Shown: positions 53,086 to 61,918, counted from the stretch's first letter. The stretch is DNA of 64,000 nucleotides from UBA6136 sp041178325 (GCA_041178325.1 JBEGVN010000027.1:1-64000); one strand, 5' to 3'. Translations and numbers: made by a program. Notes: a model not told the origin generated them from the sequence alone.

Positions 53086-54575
53086 ATTCCAAACATACCA
53101 GAACAAAAAGACTTCGTGCCCGGCAACTCAAGCTTGCGGGCTTAGGGATGACCTTGGGGATCCTCTTTTTTACTGCATCTCCTGCGATAAGTGGCGTGTT
53201 TGATACCCAAGGGCGTGATGCATTCGGAAATTTGGTGGTTGACTCCTCGTTGGGGGACCTGACTTTTCAACAGGCGATGACAATCGCGAACTATCTTGAC
53301 ACGGTCGATCCCCGTCTCTATGGGCTGACATTCAATCAGGATTCAACCGACTATTACCTCTCGAACGCTGCAATCAACCAGGTTTTGGTCGAGAAGGATC
53401 AAGGGGGATCACTTTTATCCAGTATTTTCGGACCGAATAAACAAAGTCAGTACACCTTTACAGGTTCCGGACAGGAGTGCAGTGGTAGCCAAGCGCTTGG
53501 GGGATCTTTGCCCCAAACCTGTCTTGAGTACATTCCTAATGCCGCATATGTTGCAACAACCAATACCTTGGCAACGGTTGTTCAGGTCACCACTATCAGT
53601 AATACGTTCAACCGGCCGACGACACAATTTCAGAATGATATCCGCAATTTCACCAGCCGTTCCTTTTCGAATTCCAGCAGTGGATCTAAAAACCAAGATG
53701 GTTCTGTGAATCAAGGAGGCGGCGGGGCCGGAGATGAGTACCAATTTTTAGGCGACTTCGGCCTTTATTTCTCGGGAGGGGGAAGTTTTGGGAGCCTTGC
53801 CGCAAAGCGCTCCCCGATTCCAGGTCAGGGTAGGGATGCTTTTGGTACCTACAACCAGACCGGTACAGGGGCAGTCGACTACAAAGTCAACGACTGGATG
53901 ATTGCAGGAGTGATGTTCAACTATACCGGAACGCAAAACTACCTTGCATTAAATGCAGGTCAACTCTATGCGGATTCTTACCGGTACATGCCGTTTTTGA
54001 GCCTGATTCCGTTTGAAAACAGCTATGTAGATATCATGGCAGGTTACGGACATCAAAATTATCAGAATTTTAGAAACTCGAACGGATCCACTTTTCTGGC
54101 GAATTACACTTCGGATCAGGCCCTGGCATCGATTGATCTTGGCTATAACTATGCCATTGAAGGCTTTGAGTTCACCGGTTTTTTCGGTGGTAGTTATATC
54201 AGCACAGATGTATCAGGATATATGGAGACGGGAAGCGGCGTAGGCGTTAAACCTTACACCGTAAATTCGGCGACTTCGACGGTGGGAACGCAGGTTACCT
54301 ACAATTTCAGCACTAATTACGGGGTCATCCAGCCAGTCATTAGAGGCGAGTGGGTTCATTCTTTTGAATCCAACCAGCAAATTACGGTGGTTAATCCTTC
54401 AGGTGGATTACAGCCCATCCAAAGCGCGGTTGGCATCCGTGATTGGGCCAATATTACTGCGGGATTTCAAGCCGTCCTTCCCGAGGGCCTGGTTGGCTTT
54501 CTCAATTATCAAGGCCAGTACATGGCCGGAGGACAAGTCAATGGCGTTTTGGGTGGGATGAGAATGGAGTTCTGA
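53082..54575 (+). CDS. Autotransporter-like outer-membrane beta-barrel protein
   Basis: 497 residues. A long basic signal peptide ends near SPAISG (about residue 38). Residues about 40-215 form a polar, Ser/Gly/Asn-rich region. From about 225 to the end, alternating aromatic/polar strands (DWMIAGVMFNYTGTQ, SYVDIMAGYGHQNYQNF, ALASIDLGYNYAIEGFEFTGFFGG in part) resemble an autotransporter beta-domain, and the last residue is Phe (MRMEF), the usual BAM signal. A GRDAFG motif occurs both before and after the polar region. Its genes on both sides (4-bp overlap, 3-bp gap) are T6SS regulators, an unusual place for a barrel. It may be the outer-membrane part of the complex. Confidence 0.7.
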   Translation: MNSKHTRTKRLRARQLKLAGLGMTLGILFFTASPAISGVFDTQGRDAFGNLVVDSSLGDLTFQQAMTIANYLDTVDPRLYGLTFNQDSTDYYLSNAAINQVLVEKDQGGSLLSSIFGPNKQSQYTFTGSGQECSGSQALGGSLPQTCLEYIPNAAYVATTNTLATVVQVTTISNTFNRPTTQFQNDIRNFTSRSFSNSSSGSKNQDGSVNQGGGGAGDEYQFLGDFGLYFSGGGSFGSLAAKRSPIPGQGRDAFGTYNQTGTGAVDYKVNDWMIAGVMFNYTGTQNYLALNAGQLYADSYRYMPFLSLIPFENSYVDIMAGYGHQNYQNFRNSNGSTFLANYTSDQALASIDLGYNYAIEGFEFTGFFGGSYISTDVSGYMETGSGVGVKPYTVNSATSTVGTQVTYNFSTNYGVIQPVIRGEWVHSFESNQQITVVNPSGGLQPIQSAVGIRDWANITAGFQAVLPEGLVGFLNYQGQYMAGGQVNGVLGGMRMEF

Positions 54576-54578
54576 CGC

Positions 54579-56054
54579 TTGAATTCCAGAACGGTTTCAG
54601 AGGCCTACTCGGCAAAAATCGGATTTACCGGCAAAATTCCGGATTGCCCTGACTTTATCTCACGTTTCCTTCCCCCGAGCTTTACCTCCTATTGGAATGG
54701 TTGGGTTGATGAAGGTATGCAGCACAGCCAGAGACTCTTAGGTGAGGAGTGGCGACAAGCATTCCTGGTGTCGCCTGTATGGCATTTTTCAATTCTTCCG
54801 GGAGTATTGGGTGATACAGGCTGGTTAGGCGTGGTGATTCCCAGCGTCGATAAGGCCGGACGTTATTACCCGCTGACCGTTGCTTCCCCTCTTTTTTTTG
54901 AACGCCACCACAATCTTGAATCAGATGCGATACAGGAGCGTCTGGAGGCAATTGCGATTGCTGCACTGGATGAAGGGAGTACGAGTCTAGAATTGGAGGC
55001 CTTGTGCCAAGAGGAGCTACTCAGTCAATCTGAAACACTCCTTTTGCGCTCGCCCGAACGCAATGTGACCGACCCGAGCCCGGCTTGTTCGATCAAATTA
55101 CATCGCAACCAGGCAGAATCAACTCTCTCCGTGTCAGGTCATGCGGCGGAGTCCTTCCTGAAGGCTGGAGCATGTTTTTGGTCATCCGGCTCTCCTTTTC
55201 TTCAGGCTGCGGCACATTATTTTGAATCCCTTCCCGAAGCCGCTTTCTTTGTATCGATGCTGAAGGATGATAAGCCGCTACCTGGGTCGAATATTTCCTT
55301 CATCCATCATAATCCGTTAGAGAGCAAACAGGATTTGCCTGTCACGATGGACCTCCCCCAAAAACAGCGTGCATGGATTAGCGAGGGCCGCACCAACCCA
55401 GGTCAAAGATCGATTAATCAGGATGCATATGTTCAACTTCCTGATCTGGGAATGTGGGCGGTTGCCGATGGCATGGGGGGACATGCACAAGGAGAGCGGG
55501 CCAGTCAGCTGGTTGTTGAGTTGCTTTGCCAATTACCAAAGGGGCGTTATCTTGAAACCCTTTTAGGTCGGGTGATCAAGTCGCTCACAATTGCCAATGA
55601 AGAACTACAGTTGGTGTCTCAACAGGAGCTGGGGGGGCAGGTCACCGGAACAACTTTTGTTGGTTTCATCACGGATGGGACCAATGCGTTCGTCGTGTGG
55701 GTGGGTGATAGTCGAATTTATAGGCTACGTCGGGGAGAGTTGGAGCTCCTGACTGTCGATCACACCTGTGTAACCACTCAGGGTCGGTCTGCACTCTCGC
55801 GGGCAGTGGGTGGGGGCCAGCGACTTGAGGTGGACTCGCGGTTTATCTCCATTGATCCCGACGACCAATTTTTATTGTGTAGCGATGGGCTTTATCGATC
55901 GGTTACTGAGCAGGAAATGGCATCGCTGCTTGTGCCAGGCGATCTTAACCAAAAAGCAGACGCGCTTATGGATCTCGCGCTGAAACGGGAGGCCAAAGAT
56001 AACGTTTCGCTTATTGTTCTCAAAAGGAATGACGGAGCCGGGGTGGCCGCATAA
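54579..56054 (+). CDS. tagF-pppA: TagF-PppA fusion: T6SS regulator and PP2C phosphatase
   Basis: 491 residues from a TTG codon (GGAG about 10 bases upstream). Residues 13-170 are a TagF domain (GFTGKIPDCPDFISRFLPPSF, then SPVWHFSILPGVLGDTGWLG, quoted in parts). Residues about 265-485 are a PP2C-type phosphatase: GQRSINQDAY, VADGMGGHAQGE, VWVGDSRIYRLR and LLCSDGLYRSV with the metal-binding Asp residues. Known TagF proteins repress T6SS and PppA reverses PpkA; fused forms are known, for example in Agrobacterium. The stop shares one base with the tssL start (TAATG). Confidence 0.9.
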   Translation: MNSRTVSEAYSAKIGFTGKIPDCPDFISRFLPPSFTSYWNGWVDEGMQHSQRLLGEEWRQAFLVSPVWHFSILPGVLGDTGWLGVVIPSVDKAGRYYPLTVASPLFFERHHNLESDAIQERLEAIAIAALDEGSTSLELEALCQEELLSQSETLLLRSPERNVTDPSPACSIKLHRNQAESTLSVSGHAAESFLKAGACFWSSGSPFLQAAAHYFESLPEAAFFVSMLKDDKPLPGSNISFIHHNPLESKQDLPVTMDLPQKQRAWISEGRTNPGQRSINQDAYVQLPDLGMWAVADGMGGHAQGERASQLVVELLCQLPKGRYLETLLGRVIKSLTIANEELQLVSQQELGGQVTGTTFVGFITDGTNAFVVWVGDSRIYRLRRGELELLTVDHTCVTTQGRSALSRAVGGGQRLEVDSRFISIDPDDQFLLCSDGLYRSVTEQEMASLLVPGDLNQKADALMDLALKREAKDNVSLIVLKRNDGAGVAA

Positions 56055-56893
56055 TGGATCCAAATTCTCATCGCGACGAAGCGACAATTCTCCGGCCGAA
56101 TCCCTCTGGTCGAAGGTCAATTGCATCAGAATCAAAAAAGTCAGACATTGCCCGAGATTCCGATACATCGGCACTGGTCATGTCCAACGTTGTGACCTTG
56201 GAGAATGCTTTCACACAACGGGCTGTCCCCTTGCTCAATCTGGTGGTTGCGCTTAAGACGACAGCCGCCGATACCGATGGAAGCCGACTCAAAAGTGATC
56301 TCCTATCGGAGATCAATGCCTATCGGCAAGATCTTACCTTGCTCAAGCTGGATGACCAGGCAATAGAAAATGCCACCTTCGCGTTGTCAGCCTATATCGA
56401 TGAGATGATTCTCTCAACGCCATGGGCTGAAAGGGCACGATGGGCCGAATCTTCTCTTCTAATGGCTCTTTTTCAGGTGAGCTGGGGTGGTGAAAAAGTG
56501 GCCAAAATGTTGAGTGCCATGACTTCAGGAAATTCAACGCAACCCGAATTGGCAGGTTTTTTCTTGATATTGCTGGAATTGGGATATCAGGGTCAGTTTG
56601 AAATCATGAAGGATGGGGCCGTTCAGAGAGAGCAGGTCATCCAATCTTTACTGACGCAGGTCAGGGCCCATGCATCCCGATCTGCTCTGGAGATTAGCGC
56701 AAATCTCAATCACCCCGCGTCCTCGCGACTGACCTGGAGGGATCGCTTACCACTTTGGGTTGTGATCTCAGTGGTTCTTTTCATCCTTCTTTTTGTCTAT
56801 GTCAGTCTTCAAACGACCCTGACTTACAAGGCTGATGACCTCTCATTAATTCCCCTTCAGACGGCAACGCCTTCTCCGGGGAGTGAAAAATGA
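56054..56893 (+). CDS. tssL: TssL/DotU inner-membrane protein
   Basis: 279 residues. A disordered N-terminus carries RDEATILRPNPSGRR (residues 7-21). Thr11 matches the phospho-threonine of Agrobacterium TssL that PpkA modifies and the Fha protein binds. The DotU domain (about 45-220) has YIDEMILSTPWAE and LELGYQGQFEI. One C-terminal membrane helix lies at about 232-254, with a short periplasmic tail and no peptidoglycan-binding domain. TssL partners with TssM in the inner membrane. The 3' end overlaps tssM by 4 bases. Confidence 0.93.
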   Translation: MDPNSHRDEATILRPNPSGRRSIASESKKSDIARDSDTSALVMSNVVTLENAFTQRAVPLLNLVVALKTTAADTDGSRLKSDLLSEINAYRQDLTLLKLDDQAIENATFALSAYIDEMILSTPWAERARWAESSLLMALFQVSWGGEKVAKMLSAMTSGNSTQPELAGFFLILLELGYQGQFEIMKDGAVQREQVIQSLLTQVRAHASRSALEISANLNHPASSRLTWRDRLPLWVVISVVLFILLFVYVSLQTTLTYKADDLSLIPLQTATPSPGSEK

Positions 56894-59637
56894 GCAAGTT
56901 CGCAGCACGATCGGAGGCGCTAAAGGAATGGTCGGTTGAAATCATAGGCATTGCAGGATTCGGTGGAATTCAGTGGCTACTCACGCCACTCATTGACCTC
57001 GATGACTTTATCAAGGTTAACGAAACACTCTTACGTACGATCAGTATCGTTCTGATCATTCTGGTGTGGCTAGGTTTTGTTCTCTATAAGCGCCTCCGTT
57101 TGAAGTGGGATGAGGATACCTTCATTGATGGGTTGGTGACTCAACTTGAAGATGACGAACTGAAATCAGAAGCACGCGCCAACATTGATACCCTGGGTGA
57201 GCGATTTAAAGACGCTCTCAGTTCTCAACGGACTGGCCCTGGCTCCTATTTCTCTTCTTCCCTTTTACAAAAGCCCTGGTATCTGATGATCGGCCCCCCG
57301 GGGGCGGGTAAAACTACCGCTCTCATGAATGCTGGACTCGACTTTACGTCAAACACGACCGGTGTCGAAGGGATCTCAGGAACCCGTCATTGCAACTGGT
57401 TTTTCCCAAAAGATGCGGTGTTGATCGATACGGCTGGACGCTACACAACTCAGACCAGTCATGAAAAGATCGACGCGGTCGAATGGCAAGGTTTTTTGCA
57501 CCTTCTTCGCAAGTATCGTCCCAGTAACCCGATCAATGGCATCATTCTCATGGTGTCGGTCGCAGATTTTCTTGATCAATCCTCCCAAGAAAGATCACTT
57601 CTTGCAGCCACTTTGCGCGATCGCATTTCCGAGGTTGAAACCGGTTTGGGTCATGCAATTCCCATCTATCTTCTCTTATCAAAAGCGGACCGGCTCGCGG
57701 GGTTTACTGAGTTCTTTGCGCACCTTGACCCCAATGGCCGAAGCCAGATATGGGGGGTCACAGCCAAAGGGAATGGACCTGATCCCCTGGCAGAACTGAT
57801 GGCTGATTTTGAAGGGTTTCTCTCCATTCAGACTCGGGGCATGAGTCGTGAGGCCGCTCTTCTCGCGCATGAAGAGAGAGACCTTGGACGCAAGGCGAGA
57901 ATCATCGCTTTTCCATCCCAGGTTGAGTCGATCAGAACAGAGCTAAAGGCCTTTGTGGAATCTGTTTTTGCACAACGGGGGAGGGGGGCTGAAGCTTTTC
58001 TGAGGGGGATTTACATTACGAGTGCGACTCAGAACGGCACACCGATCGATCGTGTTATGCGGTCTATTGGAGCCAGGCTTTCCATGAAGACACCCGACGC
58101 GCCTCTATTTAGCGGGACTGGAAAAAGCTTTTTTCTGAAACACCTGTTTAAGAACCTGATTCTTCGTGAAAGCCATCTGGTTGCTGAGGATGCCGATGAA
58201 TTGCGGAAGAAGCAGATCAGACAGCGTTGGGCCTATGCGGGCGTTGCCCTTGTCAGCATGGTGTTTATGGCCCTGTGCATATTGGGTTACTACAGGGCGA
58301 ATCAGGAAATCATGGAGACCCGTGAGCTCTTTGCCCATGCAGAGGTCATAAACACGGATCTTTCTCATCCGGAAGTCAGTTCACGGCTTTTAACACTGAC
58401 GCGCGGTATCAGCCTCCACATGAAGTTTACTGATGAAAGCTCTTGGCGAAGTCTCGGCCTTTCTCCTCGCGACACGCTGACGCACCGTTTGGATGAGGCC
58501 CAAGCGACTATCCTACTAAAGGATATTCTTCCGCTACTTGAACAAGATCTTCATGCTCGACTCAAGGGATCTGCAAGTGAGGACCCCGCCAGTTATTACC
58601 ATGCACTGGCTGTCTATCTTCTGTTGCAACGACAAACCCCGCGACCGGCCGAACATTTGAATCGCCATCTGCTTGCGATCTATGAACCTCAGCTCCGAAG
58701 CGACTTGTCAGATGAAATCATCGAATGGTCTTCGAGTGTGCTTTCAAATGATGCGACTGTGGTAATCGAACCTAATGCTGATTTGGTCCAAAGGGCACGC
58801 CAACAATTATGGAATCTGCCACAAGGCGTCCTGATGCAAAGTTTGCTCAACGAGGCCTTCGCCGATGCAGCTCCTTATGATCTCAAGGTCTCTGAGAAGC
58901 TAGGCCCCTATGCTGAAATTTCAATGACAGCGCGGGATGGGGCTACTCCCCCCAATTGGATCGTACCCGGTCTTTTTACCGAATCGGGTTATCAAAAAAT
59001 ATACGCGCCCCGTCGCAAGGCATACCTCGAGCAGCAGCTGAGTGAACGCTACGTCCTTGGCCAGGAGGGTCCATTAACGTTGCAAGATGCGCATCGAAAG
59101 CTGGTAGAGCTCGAGCAGACATACTTTAATGCGTATGCTGAGGTGTGGCAGGGACTCTTAACCAATCTCACGCTTCGCACAATCTCGAATCGGACATTAG
59201 CGATTACTCGCCTTGAAAGTCACATGGGCTCCGGGGATCCCATTCGGTTATTGTTTGCGTTAGTTTCAGACGAAACTGATCTTGAGGAACCTTTATCGGA
59301 TCCAAAGGCTGCAAATGCGGTCGCGCAGATAGAACTCCAGTTAAGTCCGGGGGACAATCCAGAAATGATGACGATCCCCGATACCTATCGCAAACAATTG
59401 AAAGACCAGTTTGCCAGTTGCAACATGTCTCATAGCGGTGTCGGGGCCTCAAAGGCTTCGGTCGACGCTCTCCTGAGCGATCTGAGAGAAATTCTTCAGA
59501 CTGCTGAAACCAAGAAACAGGCTAATACCCCGACCTTTGAGGCGCTGAAAATCAAAATTGCAGCATTACCCGAACCTTGGAAATCTTGGTATGGTCTTTT
59601 AGTCGAGCAATCGCGTCAGATTGTCAGTGCGAATTAG
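56890..59637 (+). CDS. tssM: TssM/IcmF inner-membrane ATPase, C-terminally truncated
   Basis: 915 residues against about 1100-1200 for canonical T6SS TssM. Two N-terminal helices (about 16-32 and 48-66) precede the cytoplasmic NTPase domain (Walker A GPPGAGKTTALMNAG near residue 136; HCNWFF; VLIDTAGRYTTQ near residue 177). A third helix (about 447-465) leads to the periplasmic part. VPGLFTESGYQKIY (about residue 700) and a final LPEPWKSWYGLLVEQSRQIV match the family up to the point where the C-terminal beta-domain that docks TssJ normally begins, and there the protein stops. The downstream DNA is coding for the convergent FHA gene, so this is not a simple frameshift. Confidence 0.9.
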   Translation: MSKFAARSEALKEWSVEIIGIAGFGGIQWLLTPLIDLDDFIKVNETLLRTISIVLIILVWLGFVLYKRLRLKWDEDTFIDGLVTQLEDDELKSEARANIDTLGERFKDALSSQRTGPGSYFSSSLLQKPWYLMIGPPGAGKTTALMNAGLDFTSNTTGVEGISGTRHCNWFFPKDAVLIDTAGRYTTQTSHEKIDAVEWQGFLHLLRKYRPSNPINGIILMVSVADFLDQSSQERSLLAATLRDRISEVETGLGHAIPIYLLLSKADRLAGFTEFFAHLDPNGRSQIWGVTAKGNGPDPLAELMADFEGFLSIQTRGMSREAALLAHEERDLGRKARIIAFPSQVESIRTELKAFVESVFAQRGRGAEAFLRGIYITSATQNGTPIDRVMRSIGARLSMKTPDAPLFSGTGKSFFLKHLFKNLILRESHLVAEDADELRKKQIRQRWAYAGVALVSMVFMALCILGYYRANQEIMETRELFAHAEVINTDLSHPEVSSRLLTLTRGISLHMKFTDESSWRSLGLSPRDTLTHRLDEAQATILLKDILPLLEQDLHARLKGSASEDPASYYHALAVYLLLQRQTPRPAEHLNRHLLAIYEPQLRSDLSDEIIEWSSSVLSNDATVVIEPNADLVQRARQQLWNLPQGVLMQSLLNEAFADAAPYDLKVSEKLGPYAEISMTARDGATPPNWIVPGLFTESGYQKIYAPRRKAYLEQQLSERYVLGQEGPLTLQDAHRKLVELEQTYFNAYAEVWQGLLTNLTLRTISNRTLAITRLESHMGSGDPIRLLFALVSDETDLEEPLSDPKAANAVAQIELQLSPGDNPEMMTIPDTYRKQLKDQFASCNMSHSGVGASKASVDALLSDLREILQTAETKKQANTPTFEALKIKIAALPEPWKSWYGLLVEQSRQIVSAN

Positions 59638-60656
59638 CGGTTGTTTTTTAGTTTGATCAGCTGGTCTTCGTAAGCCTGAAGAAACGCTTTTCCAAGGAGA
59701 TCATCCAATGCTGTCTCTGCCATCTGGGGAAAGGCATCGCAGTAGGCGTCCCAGCATTTCATTTTTCGCTGGAATCCAATTCCTCCGCTAACAGAATCCT
59801 CGACCTCTTTGGGATGAAAGCGATGAATGACGTGTTTTGCTGAAAGCTGAATGGCAGCAAATAATGCCATCTCATGTGATATGAGATCGTTGAATGCCTC
59901 CTCAACGGCGGATTCAGCCACTCTGTAGCTTGACTCATGACCGAACAATAATTCTTGCAACGAATCGGTATCTTGCTGAATGAACTTCAAAGGATTGTTA
60001 TCCCGCGCACCAAGCAATGTTCGTGCGGCGTGAAGTTCATCCTTAACCACCGCTCGCGCGTCCAGCGCTTTCTTCAAACCTTGCGTATAGGATTTTAGAA
60101 GCTTTCCAATCCGGTCAGCGGTTACCCGGGCCAACTCGGGATTATCGGGGTGACAAATTTGGAGGCCTGCGGACTTGAATATCACGTTAATCAGATCACT
60201 CTCGTCGGCTGCATCCATGCCCTTTGCATGCGTGGTTGTTGTCGAGGGTGATATGGATTCACGTGAGGGCAGGGGGGGAATCTCTCTTTGTTCAGAAAAG
60301 CCCGTCGGGATGGAAGCTGTTTCATTTTCTTTAGGGATATCCTGAGTGATCGAAAATGAAAGAAGGTATTGCCCGAGCCGCATTCGCATGCCTTCGGTAA
60401 TCGCAACAGTCGACCGGTGGATCAACGCATGATCATCAGCACAAGTGGATCCATTTGTGCTTGTATCCTCATAGATGAATTGGGAATCAGTGAAACTGAT
60501 CCTGGCATGCGTTCTGGAGATCGCCGGATCGTCCGGAAGCACAAGATCATTTTCAGGGCTACGTCCGATGCTGCCCGCCTTTTCGATAACTACGGGGGGA
60601 GCTATTGAGTTCAAAGGTTGAGCGTGACATTCGAGGATCGTGATGTGTAAAGACAT
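59634..60656 (-). CDS. tagH: Type VI-associated FHA-domain protein (TagH/Fha)
   Basis: 340 residues from the ATG at 60656; an upstream TTG at 60704 is less likely. Residues about 22-95 are an FHA domain with GRSPENDLVLPD, ISRTHARISF and STNGST, the phospho-Thr-binding loops. After a Ser/Thr/Glu-rich linker, the C-terminal domain (about 175-340) has ARTLLGARDNNPLKFIQQ, VAESAVEEAFNDLISHEMALFAAIQ and VIHRFHPKEVE, typical of the T6SS FHA family. It should bind phosphorylated TssL (Thr11). It converges on tssM with a 4-bp overlap, so its own promoter must lie near 60.7 kb. Confidence 0.92.
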   Translation of the reverse strand: MSLHITILECHAQPLNSIAPPVVIEKAGSIGRSPENDLVLPDDPAISRTHARISFTDSQFIYEDTSTNGSTCADDHALIHRSTVAITEGMRMRLGQYLLSFSITQDIPKENETASIPTGFSEQREIPPLPSRESISPSTTTTHAKGMDAADESDLINVIFKSAGLQICHPDNPELARVTADRIGKLLKSYTQGLKKALDARAVVKDELHAARTLLGARDNNPLKFIQQDTDSLQELLFGHESSYRVAESAVEEAFNDLISHEMALFAAIQLSAKHVIHRFHPKEVEDSVSGGIGFQRKMKCWDAYCDAFPQMAETALDDLLGKAFLQAYEDQLIKLKNNR

Positions 60657-60710
60657 AACATGCGTTCTCTGAATCTTAAAATCCATCGCTTTCGCAGAGG
60701 CCAAGGTGAT

Positions 60711-61541
60711 ATGCAGGGGTTTATCGCGACACTACTGACCCTAGTGACCATTGGCTGCCTTTCGGGTTGTTATTCGCAACCCATCAATATCGAGGAGGCA
60801 GCAAAAGCAAATCGGTGGGATCTTTCTTACCAGAAAGGCCGTCATTATCCAACGGTTTTAGTCAGTTCTCGCGTGCCGGGCAATCATTCAAACCTTCACG
60901 TATACCTCGAAGGGGATGGTCTTCCCTGGAAGACATCAAAGCAGATTTCATCGAACCCAACGCCAAGGAATCCCGTCGCGTTAAATCTGATGAAATATGA
61001 TGATGGCCATGCCATTTATCTCGGGCGGCCTTGTTATTTTGGGCTTCATGAAGATTCACGATGTAATCCATCGCTTTGGACCTTTGCGCGATATTCCGAA
61101 TCAGTTGTTCAAGAATTGAACAACGCAATCGACCGTTACCTGGATCAAACGGGGCTCAATCACGCCATTCTTGTGGGTTTCAGTGGCGGTGGGACTTTGG
61201 CATTACTTTTAGCCAATAGGAATCCCCGAATCAAAGGCGCATTAATGATTGCACCGAATTTCGATACGAGTGAATGGGTGCGACTTCATGATTACTCAAC
61301 GCTTAATGCGTCGTTAAATCCGGCTCGAGAACCGAAAGCGCATCCATACAAAGAAGTCTTTTGGTTTGGTGAGGAGGATGTGAATGTGCCAGCCATTCCT
61401 TTTGCTGGCATTGCAAAACAACGAACAGATGCTCAAGTCAGGCGTTTTAAGCACGTGGATCATGCGTGCTGTTGGGAAGATTTGGCGCAGAGTGGGGAAC
61501 TACAGCGTGCGTTGCGTTGGATCGAAGACGATGGTCCATGA
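60711..61541 (+). CDS. Alpha/beta-hydrolase lipoprotein
   Basis: 276 residues from the ATG at 60711 (AAGG 5-8 bases upstream), which gives a lipoprotein signal (TIGCLSGCYS, Cys 20). An ATG at 60660 is only 3 bp from the divergent FHA start and gives a poorer signal. Catalytic candidates are the Ser of LVGFSGGGTLALL (about 160), the Asp of FGEEDVNVP (about 223) and the His of KHVDHACCW (about 250), in the usual order. It could be a lipase or esterase of the periplasm or outer membrane. It may belong to the neighbouring T6SS-like locus or stand alone. Confidence 0.7.
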   Translation: MQGFIATLLTLVTIGCLSGCYSQPINIEEAAKANRWDLSYQKGRHYPTVLVSSRVPGNHSNLHVYLEGDGLPWKTSKQISSNPTPRNPVALNLMKYDDGHAIYLGRPCYFGLHEDSRCNPSLWTFARYSESVVQELNNAIDRYLDQTGLNHAILVGFSGGGTLALLLANRNPRIKGALMIAPNFDTSEWVRLHDYSTLNASLNPAREPKAHPYKEVFWFGEEDVNVPAIPFAGIAKQRTDAQVRRFKHVDHACCWEDLAQSGELQRALRWIEDDGP

Positions 61542-61574
61542 AAGGGATATGGCCCGATCAATATACGACTTTAC

Positions 61575-61588
61575 ATAATATACATTAT
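61575..61588 (+). repeat. AT-rich inverted repeat upstream of feoA
   Basis: ATAAT (61575-61579) and ATTAT (61584-61588) around a 4-base spacer in the 143-bp gap between the hydrolase gene and feoA. It may be an operator or part of a promoter. Confidence 0.3.
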
Positions 61589-61621
61589 ACGCAGTCATAA
61601 GGAGGATTGACCCTGCTGGCT

Positions 61622-61671
61622 TTGAGTCTTTTTCTTGATAGCGTGATACAATCGCGAACAGTTATCATTTA
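61622..61671 (+). promoter_or_regulatory. Candidate feoAB promoter with Fur-box-like site
   Basis: TTGAGT (61622-61627), a 19-bp spacer and TACAAT (61647-61652). Next to it, 61653-61671 matches the 19-bp Fur box at about 10 positions, with one good half-site (ATCATT). Iron-dependent repression is expected for feo genes; the match is only partial. Confidence 0.4.
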
Positions 61672-61684
61672 GAAGAGCCTCTCT

Positions 61685-61918
61685 ATGCAGTGCGACCTGA
61701 ATCATCTCCAGGATGGCGAATCGGGATCCATCGTGGATATCGACGCTGATGAAGCGCTTTATCACCGACTGCATGCTCTGGGATTCAGAACCGGACGCTC
61801 CATCACTGTTCTTCGCCACGGCATTCTTAAAGGACCACTTCAGGTCGCCCTGGGCACAACTCAAGTAATTATCCGTCGTAACGACGCAGCAAAAATCACT
61901 GTCCAAAAAGCCGCATGA
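61685..61918 (+). CDS. feoA: Ferrous iron transport protein FeoA
   Basis: 77 residues. SH3-like small protein: MQCDLNHLQDGESGSIVDID, HRLHALGFRTGRSITVLR (partly quoted) and PLQVALGTTQVIIRR match the FeoA core. FeoA helps FeoB import Fe2+. The 3' end overlaps feoB by 4 bases. Confidence 0.92.
   Translation: MQCDLNHLQDGESGSIVDIDADEALYHRLHALGFRTGRSITVLRHGILKGPLQVALGTTQVIIRRNDAAKITVQKAA

Noticed and set aside
56890..59637. Idea that tssM is a frameshifted full-length gene
   Set aside because: The DNA after the stop codes well for the FHA protein on the other strand, with family motifs up to its last residues. There is no leftover TssM C-terminus in any frame.
46037..60656. Idea that the locus is an ordinary type VI secretion cluster
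   Set aside because: No TssB/C, Hcp, VgrG, TssE/F/G/K, TssJ, TssA or ClpV gene lies in or beside it, and both borders are visible in the window. A complete system elsewhere in the genome is not excluded.
61595..61906. 103-codon minus-strand frame antisense to feoA
   Set aside because: It mirrors the feoA coding sequence and has no motif or start signal. A shadow frame.
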